Positions 26,411 to 47,619 are shown, counted from the stretch's first letter. The stretch: DNA of 64,000 bases from Sitta carolinensis (GCA_032173965.1 CM063290.1:6833501-6897500); one strand, 5' to 3'. The notes: generated by a model from the letters alone, not told the origin. Numbers and translations: made by a program.

Positions 26411-29400
26411 ATAAAGTAATGATGCTCAATGTTTTGAATAAATCCAGAAAGGACAGTTAATAAAATAGAAAAATCCTCACTTACCTCAATAGTTACAAGC
26501 TGTTATTTCATACTCTGTAAACTTTCCCTCCCTGCTAAGTAAACAAAAGTTCTGCAATCTTGATGCTAGAATAGCTCTCAGATACATACTGCAGAATACC
26601 AAAAAAGAGAAAGCCTATGTTGTCCTTACTAGCAGGCATCTCTCCAGGGATGATTGGTCATTACCCTGGCAACCCTCACAAATGGCAAATGACGTAAAGA
26701 GAGTGGGAAAAAAAGCCACTGAGAGCAGAAAGCACTATATGCATTATAGATAGTTCTGGGAATCCACACTCATATATGCATTAAATGGCTTCAGAGGAGC
26801 ACAGGGACCTTCCATTTTGCAGAGCTGCCTGCTGAGGTGAATAAGAAACTTTCGAATTTTTTTTCTTAATCAAAACATTAGGAGCATCTCTTAGTACTTA
26901 ATTGAAGCAAATTGGGGTTGATTATTTTAATAATTCAGACACTGGGTTTACTATCTTTTTTCCCCCCAGTTTTGTTAAAATTTCCCATTAAAATAGCTCA
27001 CAGTCATATTCAGACAAGGGTGTATGTATTTTTCATTATTCCTTTTCACCTTATTTGTTGCTACATAAAGTTACCTATTATTATATTTATTCCCTTTATG
27101 TCTCATACTCTCGTTTTTCCCTAACAATTAATTTGTTTTTTCAAATTCAAATTGTCCAAGAGTTCCCATGTTTATGTCATTAAAAACATTAGCAGTTGTA
27201 TTTAGTGTTACTGATAATTATGCCTAAAGAAGATGTAGCTCTAGCCAAAGAGCAGGGGACAAAATAAAAAGCATTTTGCTATTGCACAGAATGATCACAG
27301 TGAATTTGATCATACTAGGAGGTGTCTGTCATGCAGCAAGATGAATCTGGGTGTGGTTACTTCTCCTACAATTAGATTTTAAAAAGCATTAGAAAGATAA
27401 AAAGGAAATCTGCCTTGAGATTGTTCAGCATCTGCACCACTCTACAATTCAGTAAAAACTGAAGGAATTCTGTGTACAAAACCCAAGCAAAGCATCTTCT
27501 CCCCTATTTGCATGTGTTACCAGTTACAATCCAGGATCAGGCATCCTTCTGCTCTTCTTTAGACCTCCTTGCTCTTCTTTACACCTCAGGATTTCTGGAT
27601 TCCTAAATGTGCAAAAAAACCAACCTTCCAAGACCATTCTGGAGAGCATTGGCACTCAGATCATTTTATAACCTAAAAGAAAGGGCACAATTCTCTGAAA
27701 TAAGAACTGAAGAAGTGAGGTGAGGTGGCTGCTCTAACCACTTAGCTATTATGTAAAAGTTGGATGGAAATGGTTCTACCATGACAACTGAGTTTCCTGT
27801 TGAAATGATAAAAACATGTTAGATGTATTTGAACTCTGCCCCACTCCAAACCTGAATTGAAATGGAAGCAACAGCAGCTTCCACAAGGATATTTCTGTCC
27901 CTGGCTGCCTAAATTCAATTAGTTACAGCTTTATGGAGTAAGGGCTAGCACTCACTGAAATTCAGATTTCTATTATTTTCCAAAGCTACTACTCCATTGC
28001 AATCAGGAGGAAGGTTTTACACTTGTATCATGACAATTTTCCAAAAAGCCTGAATGAGCCACTGGAAATGACTGAGTTTTATGACCCAAGAAATAATGAA
28101 CAGGAAGGATATCCCATAATACGCCATTAGGTGTATTTAATTTATTTGCTGAGGACAACTAATTTTTAATTATTTAAATTCTGGCAACATCATACTAGCA
28201 AATGTTCTTCTGGATTGTAATTGATAAACATCTTGGTCTGAGCAAAGCAAAATCTCAGTACAACATTACCTCTGATATTACCTCTTTTTCCTGACAGGAG
28301 GACAAGGATTACTTTGTGTTTAGAAACCACAGAAAGCAAAGTTTAGCCATTTGTGTATGGCAAATGAAAGCTCTATACTACCATAAATCTTCTCCCTGAT
28401 GGTCCAAATCTATGCTTTGCATTTTTTTTACAATTACTCTTTGCAGAAATTTAGATCCAACTACAAACTTTCCACTAACCCATTACCAAAACTAAACAAA
28501 ACCCTTACCATTGGTGTTCCCAAAGTTGCTTTTGTATGAACAAATGTGGTCTGTCATGGAAATATTTAGTATGAAATGTTAGTAGATGTAAGACCAAAAG
28601 TACTGAAATATACAAGAACTTTGTGTGTTTTTGCAACACGGATTGCACAGAGATTTCTGTGATCTTAACAAAACCTTCATATTTTCAGATCATACCCAGT
28701 CCTGTCAAGGCAACCTTTGTCTGAGCATGTGAGATTGAATGTTCTGGGCAGCACAACAGGGACAAATCCAGTCATTGAGTGGAAGACACTGGTACAAAGC
28801 TGCAGTCAGGAAACAAAGTTTTTAATAGAGTCTTAGGAAGAGGCACAAAGGAAAATAGGGTTGCCAGTCCTTAAAGGACCCTTTCTATACACTGGTGTAA
28901 TTTGCCAACACATTAGCAAATTAAATTAAAAATTCATCAGTATGTTAAAAAAGACTGGAGTCAGGAATCACTCAATAAGTAAATTATTACAGGTTTTAAG
29001 TGATTCATCACAGAAAAGGATCAACTCACTCAAGTGAGTGGGAATTAAAAAGTTTTCAGCATTTTTCTGGCTCAACCATTTAAATGCTTGTGAATCGCAT
29101 CCTGTTGCAGAATCCATTCACTTAACTATGTCTGTAGTGACCTGGTATAAAGGACAATCACACCTCCCCAGATTTTCCAAATTCAGTCTTTTCTCTTAGG
29201 TTTGTCTACTCTAATCTGGTTTTAGCTGGGAAAAAATGAGCAGGTTTTAGCAGGCCAAATATCCTTTATGCCACAGAGTTACAGTAAAAAACCCAAACCT
29301 ATCAGAACATATTATCTCTCCAAAAGCCCTCACACTGTCACATCATGTAAACATCAAAAGGGAGAATGAAGATTTTTCTTTCCCAGGCTATGGATATGAT

Positions 29401-32400
29401 TCTGAACAATACCCTGTTGAGTAAGGACAATGTATTCTTTTTCCTTCTCTGTCCTTCTAGAGGAAGGACAGACGTGTGCCTTGCCAGATGATGCCAAGCC
29501 CATTATTATTGTCCTTGCACTTCTCCATTAGCAATATTGCAGCAAGACCAGCTGATGTCAAGGGTGTTCATGCTGAAAGATAACGACATTCCTTAGGAGG
29601 AGAAATAACAGCCTTTTAGCATTCTCTGGCTTTCCCACAATTTAGCCTTATCTGGAAACATTATTACAGTGAAATTCAGTGAGATAAACTAAGGAATAGA
29701 AAGTACTAACTTTCAGAAAATGCAAATATCTGAACAGGAACACACTGCTGTAAAGCAGTATCCTTTACCACCCCAATTTAATCAAATCCATAGACACAGT
29801 CTGCATTTTAACACAGATGCATCCATATGCAGGAATTCGTTCTCTGACTCCGCATTTTTCCCAGTTTCTGCATTTGTCATCCAGCACCTCAGAGACCCAG
29901 ACCCTCCTCTGCTGACCCTATAAACCCTGTGCTAAAATACTACTCCAGTGGGTGACAATCACTGGAGTGATGGGACTGCTGGGGCAGGAACACTGAGCAG
30001 TTTGACCATAGGAGACAACAGCAAGTCCAATCATTCCAACACATGACAGGGCTCAAGGTCACCTGTGCAGGTGACACCTGCAGTCTTTGCTGACTCACTC
30101 TCAGGGCTGCTGGTTCAGACTGACCATCAGCTACCCAGCCAACCAAACCACAGTCCTGAGAGGTGCTGCAGCCTCGGCATCCTCACAGCTTGGACTACAA
30201 CTCGCAGTCAGCAGCAGCAGCAGCTCTGAGCAGATCTGCCCAGGACTGGCTGTCCCTGTGCTGGCACTGGTGAGCCTGAAAGCGCTCATACGCACTTAGA
30301 GAAACCGTGCCTGCAGCTTTGATTAAGGCAGATCTAAACAAGCCAGAGAAAATAAGCAGCTTCTGGGAAATACAGCTTAAAAGGCCTGGCTTCCTCCAGT
30401 TGTGTTTCATGTTTAGATTCTTTTGTGTGCCTCAAAAAAGCAGAAATTTCAAAGCTGTTACTAGGATAAAGATACTCATGCAGTCTGTGTTCTACATGGA
30501 TGATCTGTTGCCAGCTAATATAATGCAGCTTATGCTGCAACCTTATCATCTGTGGAAGCAATGAAAAAGGTAGCATGAGCTGTTTTTAAAAATACTGGTT
30601 TAAAAATACCTGAGACTTGCTTATATCAGTTCTCCCAACTATAAGCATCCCACAGTGCTAGACAGTTTTCTATCTCTATTTTTCCTGATTGCTCAAAGAA
30701 ATTAAGTTATTAATTAAATACAAAAGACCAAGATTTTCATGGAGTGGTGCTCTTATATGCTGTTTATGCCCTGTGAGGAAGTACATCCCTGACCACCCTT
30801 AGCCAGGATTCTCTATGCCACACCTAATTCTCATATATAGGAGTAAATAATGAAGACTACCCACACATGTGAGCTGACGTATCAGGACTCAAGGAAAATC
30901 CAACATCAGCAGATCTGATCAGGTTCTCCACTGTACCACATCTTTGATAATACTTGGAAACACTCACTCCTCTCCATTTCACTTGCAAGGAAGATGTCTT
31001 GGGCCTGATGCACGTGATTTTGCTGTACTGAAATAAAAGACACTGTGTCAGTGTGGTAAGAGAGAAGAATCAGTCTCCAAGATAAGCACATAAGCAGAAG
31101 GAAAAGGGATTACAAATGTGTATGTGATATAAAAGTCGAAATTCTTACATTACTTATTAAAAACGCCATGAATGGATCTGTTAAAGCAATTTCAAATAAT
31201 CATCAAAAAGTAAACATCAACAAATGCAAAGATCTTATATAGATACCATCCCAATACTTTTTAAAATGGAGCATAATAATACAGATGTGTGCTGATGCTG
31301 TAATTCAGCAGCTGACACTTTTGAACAGCTGTAGCATGACTGCCCTACAATACAGATCTTTTGTGAATAAATATTCAGATAAATCACTGCAATCCGAAGC
31401 TTCCCTCTATAAACTGTAATAGAAACAAACCCTTTTCTCATCAGACTCCTAGCTGCAATGCAATTGCATTGCTCTACATGCTCATTTTGTATGACAGAGT
31501 ACCTACTTGTCACAGTAATGACCTGAATGAATTCAAGAAAGAAGCGAGTCGCTTTGCAAACATGCCCATCCAGCAAATACACAGTTGGTTTTCCTTACTA
31601 GTGTTTAATAATTTAGTTTACAACAATATATATATATATTTGGTGATACAGTAATACATAAATCTAAAACCCCCCAAGCCAATACTTTTTAAATTTTTTA
31701 AGCCCAGCAGAAATAATGCTGCTCTCACTTGCATTTCAAATCCCACAGCACTATGTGGATTGCCTTTGTCTCTGCCCCTGCTTTGCCTGTGCCCTCTCCT
31801 GGTGGCAGAGCACACATCACACAGGACAGATGTGTTTACACCAAAACCTCCCCTGCACAACAAACATTTCCTGATGCCAAGTGCAAACAGCTTTCTAAAG
31901 TAAAGCAGACCAAGATTCCAAGCCTGAAGGTGTCCAAAAAGGTGAGACAAAACGTGTCCCTATGTCTGTAAGATCAGTGGTGAGCACACCTTACAGCTCT
32001 GCTCCCCACACTGCACCATTTCACCCAGGAGCCAGCAGGAACAGGGCCTCGGGCTCTTCTCTCAGAGGAGGAGGCTCCCTTTGGGATTCCTCACCTCTGC
32101 ACAGAGCCATGGCTCTGAGCTGCACAGCACCACAGAATGAAAATACTGCTGAGGCAACCCAGCACCTCCTGGAAAGCTGGGAATAGGGATGTGAACCTTG
32201 CTGCATCTGGCCAGGAAGTAGATCAGTGCTCCATGCTACCTGCTCAGCTCTATAGCCAAATTCCCAATGCCACAGTGGGAATCAATGCCCTCATTAACGG
32301 CAGGGCTCAGCTGACACAAAGATCTTCTGTTTGTCAGGCTAAGCTGGTTCCCAGCTGTAAGAAGCTTTGTTTCTGCAGATGAGAGGTACCGAGCCAGGTC

Positions 32401-35400
32401 AGGGTTGGCCCAGCTGCCAAGCAAATAAGCCCTGCAAGAATCCAAAGCGACTACAGACCAAGCACTAAGCCTGAAACAGTGAGTTCTGCCAGATCTGAGC
32501 CAAGTGAGACATATGTGCACAAGAGACTCATTTGAGAAGGGCAATAGAGGCACACTTCAGTTCTGGCCAGGGCCAGCTCAGCCCAGAAGACCAATTACTC
32601 AGAACCAGTTCCAGGCAAGTATTGCTGTACACTGCTGATCAAATCTGGCTCTGTGATTCCTTACTCTGCTTGAACTAAACAATGAAAGGGTCTGGAGGCC
32701 TTTAATTTGGTTTCCCAGGAACCACTTACAGTACAGAACTATAAAGTAGCTCTTTTATTACATGGTTTCCCCCCCTATTCTCCAGCATATCCTAGTCACC
32801 ATTATCCCAGCCAGTCAGATGGAATCTCAGCCTGCTCTCTGAAATCTAGTCAGGCCATCCATCGGTGAGGGAAAGCTGACTGTGTATTAGTGGCAAGCAC
32901 CATCACTTCTTCCTTCAATCATGTTCTATGAGAAGAGTGAGTCAGGGGTCTTTTGCAGAACTAGTTAAACACAGCAGCTCCAAAAGAAGATTCTGGAACA
33001 TATAGCCTTAGGACTGCCTTGCTGAAGTCACAGATTTCAGACGTATCTCCTTTCCTTAGAATTTTCAATTGCTAAGACCAAACAGTCTCTACAGTGGTTA
33101 TCCAGGTTTAAGGTGTGTCTGGTTTTAGCACATTTTGTACAAAACAGAATTCAGTGCTTGGACTTCATTCTGAGATAAGAACCTAAAAGTCTGTGCCAAT
33201 GTTGAGGCTCCTTAGTGAGGCTCAGCCTTTAATTTCTGTTCTTGCTCATTTTCTGCAGGGGAATGATAGCACATTTGTACTCAGCATCCCTGTGAGGAAG
33301 GGAAGTATTTAAATTGACAAAGCACCAAAATACTTTAGCAAAAAAAGTGGAAAGCTGAGAGGTCATACAAAGTTCTTGAGTGAATAAGTATTAATAATTA
33401 TTTTGCTTTTTCATCTACAGATGCTTTCCTAGTTCACATAAACATTTAGGACTTCATCTAAAAATAGAAAAAATTAAATAGGAAAAATAAAACCTTTAAC
33501 ATGCATTTTGCAATCAAGAAACAAGGAGGAACCCAGTCATGATGAATAAGCCATTGTCACAGCCAGTCTGCTGGCACTGCAGTCTGGGAGGCTTGATGGC
33601 AGTTGTATGGCACAGCTCAAAAGCAACAGGCCATGAACCACGCCATGGGGAAGTGCAGCTTGTTGAGAAACAAAAAAACATTCTCTTCAGTTTTGGCTTG
33701 ACATGTACATTACTTTCTACATTGCTTTATGTTACCAAAAAGGTGAACGCCCTTGCTTGAAACAATGAAGTCCTAAAAATCTCAAAGCAATAATTAGGAA
33801 ACTGCTGCTTCTCCAGATTATCACTGATGGAATTAATCTTTGCTTATGAGTTGGCATCATCATTTGATGTCTTGGTTCATGCCTCCCTTTTAAATGATTC
33901 TTCTCTTTATTCCCACGGACAATTTATGCCAGTGTCTGGCTCTAGAGTTACTATATAGTGTCACATACAGTAAATCAGGATGTGATGTTCCCATGAAAAG
34001 CACATGGTTTGTGTTACACCTGCATCCACAACTCCTGCCAAGATATTATGGCCATTTGTACCAATATGGGAACCTAGATAAAATACAGTTATTGTTTCTA
34101 TCTACCTTGATTTTATAATCATTGCTTCTGATGAAACTAAGCAAAAATTTTTAAAAGACCCCCAAATACTTGGGTTCATTGTGGAAAGTGGTAGAATTAC
34201 AGATTTCACCTGCCCTTATGCAAACATAGGATGAGGTGCAGGAGCTCACTGACATTTTGAAAGAATCTGAAATTTGCAACTCTGTAAGTCAGGCTGGACT
34301 GTGCTGAAAACAGATGCTTCAAGTCTATTTCTCTTGTGCATGGAAGAGTGTAGGGTTATCCACCTGCTGCAAAACAAAGTCACGGCAGACCCTTGTCAAA
34401 CCACAGCGATGATGCTCTGCACACTTTCCACTGATGTAAATGTCTGGAACAGTATGAGGAAGACAAAAGTAGGACCTAGAGAGGTGTCAGCCAATACTCC
34501 CTTCCCCTTATATTCCAGACTTCTTGTGAATTGCATGGATTTGGCTTTGTTCCTTATGGCTAACAAATCCTGAGGCTCCTAGATACCAACATGATTTCCA
34601 GGGCACGTTCTTGTGTTGAAGAAATACTGAAGAAAACTAAAGCAGCAGAATGCTGTGTTGGTTTCTGGCTTGCAGATCAGTCACAAGCAGCTGTTGTGCA
34701 GAGAGCAGGATCTGGCTTAAGGTGTCACTTATCACATGAATATAAGGAACCACCACTGCAGAATAAAGTAAAAGAAAGAGCTAAATGAAGAACCTCTGGC
34801 ATGGTAACTCCAAATTTTCTGAGCCGCTTTTCCCAGCTGCAATCCCTCCTCCTCAAAGAACTCTGCCTTGAGTATTAGTGCCACATACTGGAAATCATGG
34901 AAACATACTGACTTGAAAATATTTCATAACACAAAATGAAGGTGCACTGGCTTTATGATGTATAGCTAATGAAACAGCAGGATTTACCTTTCTGATGCTA
35001 GCATCTATATGTTGTAGTTGTACTGGACTATAAATTACAAAAGAATTTCTTAATTGCATGATAAAATTACAAAGTTTGCTCCTTAAAAAGCAAATGGTGA
35101 AATTACAAAAAACCCACTTCATTTTATCATTTATAGTCCAATAATTAGGTGCTATTAAAATTGCTCATTATGCTAACCAAAATTTTATAGTCAAATGTAA
35201 ATGCAATAAATAAATATTCTGTTAAGCTGGCTAAATCGAATCACTTGAAGATCCTTGCTACAGTATCATAAAAATAAGCTACGTATCTTATGTAAACTTT
35301 AAAAGAACACACAGCTTCCCATCCCCTCTAAAAAAACCCACCTCACATAAAAATTTGACAAGGTGCACACCAGGAACACTTGCCCTTTAAGCCAACTCCC

Positions 35401-35743
35401 ATGTTCTCCCGTTAAAATATTAGTTTTCTCTAATGCTAACTGCTGGTTAGGCCTGAGGCCTTTCTTTTGTGTTCTTTAATTCCTACAGCTTTATAGTTAG
35501 CTGTCTCTGGCTGTTCTGGCTGAACACCAGGTTTGGCTGAGCACTCTGACACCAAACAAGGCGATGTGAAATCCTAACTAGAAGCTGTAAAACTGGCAGC
35601 TGGACTGCCCAGCTCTGCAGACACAGCAGCCAAGGGACCAAGGGCTCTGCCCCAAGCACAAAAGGAATCACACGAGGCAGGGCTATCAAGGTAGGCTTCA
35701 AAAGCCCTTTATTCTCAGTGGCAGAGCAGTGACAGCAGCAGGG

Positions 35744-35990
35744 AATCACAGAATCAGTTAGGTTGGAAAAGATCTCTGAGCTCATCGAGTCCCACCTGTG
35801 CCTGGCACAGTTTGAGATTATATCCCCTTGTGCTGTCGCGGGCTGCCCAGGAGAGCCAGATCCCACCTGGTTACAGCCTCCTGTCAGGCAGCACCTGGGG
35901 AGGGAGGGCCCAGGAGCAGCAGCTCCTTTCCACAGTCCCCATGCTCTGCAGTCATGCCACTCCTCATGGGGCAGCAAGTTCACCCTGGAG
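35744..35990 (-). mobile_element. CR1 LINE 3' fragment, antisense
   Basis: It begins with the complement of the CR1 3' terminus ('aatcacagaatcagttaggt' followed by 'tggaaaagatctctgag...catcgagtccca'). The similarity is clear for the first 70-80 bp and fades after that, so the distal boundary is approximate. It sits about 50-300 bp from a second CR1 in the opposite orientation. Confidence 0.75.
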
Positions 35991-36039
35991 CCCGCAGGAC
36001 TCACGGGCCACCTCTCCCCACTCCAGCAAGCCTAGCAGC

Positions 36040-36492
36040 CTTCCCCATGTCCAGTGCTGGGCTCCTCAGTACAAGAGGACACGGAGCTCCTGGAGCCGGT
36101 CCAGCAAAGGGCAATGAGGAGGATAAAGGGCCTGGAGTGTTTCATGAGGAGAAGCTGAGGGAGCAGAGCCTCTTCAGCCTCAGGAAGAGGCGGCCTCAAC
36201 AATGTCTGCAGTGAGGTGTTAGAAGATTGATTGGATCAGTGGCGCTGAGCAATAGAACAAGGGACAACGGGCAGAAACTGAGGTACAGGAAGTTCCACCT
36301 GAACATGAGAAAGAACCTTCCTGTGCAATGACCGCTCACCAGAACGGACTGTCCATAGATGTGGAGTCGCCCTTACTGGAGATACCCCAGAACTCTGGAC
36401 GCAGTCCTGTGCGACGTGCTCTGGGAGGCGCTGGGAAGTGCGATCAGAGGATCCACTGTGGTCCCTTCCCGCCTGAACCATTCTGTGATTCC
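36040..36492 (+). mobile_element. CR1 LINE 3' fragment, sense
   Basis: Sense-strand CR1 text runs from 'tgctgggctcctcagtacaa' through the block that encodes the YKRxxELLEPVQQR-like segment. It continues through 'aggaagttccacctgaacat', the VESPLLEIPQN-like segment, and ends 'ccattctgtgattcc', the usual CR1 3' terminus. Stops and indels interrupt the reading frame. The element ends about 160 bp before the first CCAAT box of ACTL6A, so it forms the outer edge of that promoter. Confidence 0.9.
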
Positions 36493-36918
36493 TCTCACGG
36501 CCCCCATCTCATCTTCCCTGCTCCTCTCGCCGCTCGCGTCTCCTGCCCTCACCTCGGTCCCGTCCCGTCCCCTCCCGCCGCCGCTCCCCTCACTCCGCCC
36601 CCCCCGCCCTGCACCCCTCTCCTGCCCGCCCTCCCCGTCCCGCTTCACGATTGGCTGTCCGCGGCAGGGCCCCGCCTCCTGCCGCCCGCGATTGGTCGGT
36701 GCTGCCCGCGCGGCGCTGCCATTGGCGGGCGGGCGACGGCGCTGCGGGTCGGGCCGCGCCGCGGGCGGGGAGCGTGGCCGGGGCGCTTTTGTTGCTGGGC
36801 CGGCGGCGAAAGGAGCGGGCGGGGAGCGCGGGGCCCGCGAACACCGGGGCCGGCGGGGAGCGGGGCCGGGCGCGCGGCGCGGGCACGGCGGACAGAGGGG
36901 CCGGGCCCAGCGGCAGCC

Positions 36919-45120
<8,202 letters not shown>

Positions 45121-45554
45121 ACCTCTTTACTGTGAAAACTGCTGCCTGCTTGGTGCTCCTTCTGTTTTATAGCTTTAGCATACTCAGGAATGGGATGGAC
45201 TCTTTTTTGTAGAAAGTTTATATTGGGTTTTTGGCATAATTCAAGTTCCATTTTAACAAATCTTAGAAATTTTGAGAGACCTAATTGGTACTATAATAGA
45301 AAAAGGATGTTTACGTCCCTTGTAAAGCAATAATTCATGTAACAAGCATTTTATAATTTTGTATAAATGTCTATTTTCTCTAGTATCTTTTCCTGGGAAC
45401 AGCTTTACAGGTTAGCTAATAGATAGAGGCATAACCTTGCAACTGCCTGTGCTTATTTATTAATTATTTCTCGTCTAATTTCTTACCTATTTTCACATAC
45501 TAGTCTTCCTTGCTGGTACTTTGGCCTTAAATTCCTCTTATTTTTCTCTTAAAA

Positions 45555-45560
45555 AATAAA
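45555..45560 (+). terminator. ACTL6A: Candidate proximal poly(A) signal of ACTL6A
   Basis: A canonical AATAAA 435 nt after the stop codon, followed within about 30 nt by a GT-rich stretch ('cttgtgagtacttgc'), which suits cleavage at about 45,575-45,590. Confidence 0.6.
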
Positions 45561-46302
45561 ATCTGGTCTTTTATATTTGAGCAAGCTTGTGAGTACTTGC
45601 AGAGAAAGTTACTCTGCTGTTTTAAAAGTTGAAAGTCTGTATCCAGTGATCTCTTTTAGTGTAAACTTTTACTGTCTCACAGAATTGTTACATTCCATGG
45701 AGTGAATGTTGTATTAAGCACTGGTTTGCTAATTTTTTTATTACGGAGCAGTTTCATTTCAGTAAGCAAGCAATGCTTTCCATCTGATGTCTAAGAATGT
45801 ATTTAATGCCTTTGTGATGTTGGCGAGAATCAAAACCTGTTGGTGACAGGGAAGTTGAGACAAAGAATTGCCTCTCCAAGGCTGGGAGCAGAGTCCGAAG
45901 CTTTCAGTGCGTGGCTTGACCCTGCTGCAGGGAGCTGTCAGTGCTGTGTGCTCGTGGCTGGTGTGGCTCCCCCTGTGCCTCCCAGCAGGGTCTGTAAGTG
46001 CCTGTGTTTGCAGGGGGAAGGTGCACTCAGGGTCACAGGAATGGGGATGTCCTCTATTCTCAGCAGGAATCGGCTGTCGAGACACAGCGCAATGTTGCTT
46101 TTAAGCTTAATTTACAATGGTGTGATGATCTGTTTTGGGACACAATGAAGTTTTGCTCCTTATCTCAAAAGCTGTGGAAAACCAAATAGCATTTAACTGA
46201 TCTAAAAAAAATAAAGAAGTACTGCTACATTTTTGTATCCTAAGAGATCTTGTGCGTAAATAATTATGAGGCCTCTATTTGAAAAGTTTCACATTACCTC
46301 CA

Positions 46303-46308
46303 AATAAA
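46303..46308 (+). terminator. ACTL6A: Candidate distal poly(A) signal of ACTL6A
   Basis: An AATAAA with the downstream T/G-rich text 'tgcttttgtctgatg'. A second AATAAA is at 46210. Use of these would give a 3' UTR of about 1.1-1.2 kb. Confidence 0.5.
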
Positions 46309-46330
46309 GTAATTTATCAAACCAATCTGC

Positions 46331-47473
46331 TTTTGTCTGATGAGAATCTTGAGTTGCCTTTAGACCAAGTTGCTTGATCAGATTTTCAAATGAAAATTGA
46401 TGAACCATATTTCTCTTGCAAAATGAGGCAAACTGCAAAGCTGTACCAAGTGATCCAAGGCACCAGCTCTTGTCATTGTGGAAGAAAAAGACTCAGCCCA
46501 GTTTCCATTCAAGTGGAACATGGAACATAACTGAACTTCTACCTCAGCACACTGCAGTGGGTGGTGTTCTTAAGCTTTCCTTCTGTGACATGATTAGATT
46601 TCATTAGACCAAATCAGCTTTTATCTTCTGTTTCTCTTAAAATAATTGCAGTACAGTAGTAATATCTGTTAATATTCCAGCAGCACAGGGAGAGCAAAAC
46701 ACTGCTGGAAGTTTTCTTGCCATACTCACAGTAAACAGTACTGGTTCCCTTGCAGTGTTTTACCAGATTATATTGCTGAGTGCATCTGCTTCCTGAAAGA
46801 CTGGTATTTGTGACTTTAATCTAGATTTCTAGATCACCACATGTGGAGGTCAAAAGCTTTCATGAAGTGAAAAGTGAAGGTGTTTCCACCAACTGAGAGC
46901 CACAGCAGTACCTACTTCAATTTCACAGACTACTGCAGTCTTCTTTCCAACATTTTTGCACTCTGCAAAATAACACTGTACAAGTGTTTGAATTTGTCAT
47001 AGAGATCAAGGTAGGACAACTGTATTAGAAGTTCCCGTGCTGAGTATTTCTTACTTTCTAAGAAGCCAGACTTAAAGCAGTGGAAAAAACTCACAGCAGA
47101 CCGAAGAGCCCATGTACCAGTGCATTTATGCAGAAAGCAAATACACCTTTGTGTAGTGTGCCTGTAACTCAGGGAAAATATTCAGAAAAATGTATCAGAA
47201 AAACAGCAGGAAAAATATGATCAGGGAAAAGGCTCATATGTGAGCTTCAGACGCTTCATGTTTCTGTCTGGTTTTAATGCACATTTGTTAAACTAAACCA
47301 GGTAAATATTACCCCTACCCACGTTACTGTCAGCTGGCACTCCATGGCTGCTTTTCCCTGGTCTTAATGCATATCTCGCTCTTGTAACAGCTGGCTAGCA
47401 CAACATTTGTTCCTGGAAACGTGGGAAATTATATCATTTGAGTTAGGCACCAAAGCTACTTTTCATTGACAAG
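46331..47473. other. Intergenic gap between convergent genes
   Basis: The sequence between the likely 3' ends of ACTL6A and MRPL47 contains no supported exon, RNA gene or repeat. In human the two genes' 3' ends overlap or nearly touch, so longer 3' UTRs of either gene may extend into this segment. Confidence 0.5.
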
Positions 47474-47479
47474 TTTAAT
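47474..47479 (-). terminator. MRPL47: Candidate poly(A) signal of MRPL47
   Basis: TTTAAT on the + strand is ATTAAA on the - strand, the commonest variant poly(A) signal, about 140 nt past the MRPL47 stop codon. No canonical AATAAA is nearer on this strand. Confidence 0.45.
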
Positions 47480-47619
47480 TAAAGTCAAATGTATTAAAAA
47501 CAAAACCAAAAAAAAGACAGAGATTCTCTGGAATGCTCACTGGAGTAGTTTGTGGTTCCAGAACATGATTCATGTTCCACAGACACTTGACCAATTACTT
47601 GCAGTGCTCTTCCAGCATG

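Larger units (their letters stand above)
18681..35743. other. Long intergenic, AT-rich, no gene recognised
   Basis: About 17 kb without a recognisable exon, RNA gene or CpG island. It contains simple repeats (TA at 21.2 kb, CAA-type at 25.67 and 26.39 kb, TA at 31.63 kb), one possible MIR relic near 23.2 kb and a 20-bp tandem duplication at about 27,550-27,589. A tRNA-A-box-like word occurs on the - strand near 27.74 kb without a matching B box. Open frames are short and lack any familiar protein motif. Confidence 0.55.
45121..46330 (+). other. ACTL6A: ACTL6A 3' untranslated region
   Basis: The region after the TAG at 45118-45120 contains AATAAA at 45555-45560, 46210-46215 and 46303-46308, so short and long 3' UTR forms are possible. 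AGCTTTA occurs at 45171-45177 and 45411-45417. Each is a 7-base match to the seed (positions 2-8) of miR-9*. Six-base miR-124 seed matches (TGCCTT) lie at 45807 and, past the last signal, at 46355. The exact 3' end is not determined. Confidence 0.6.
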
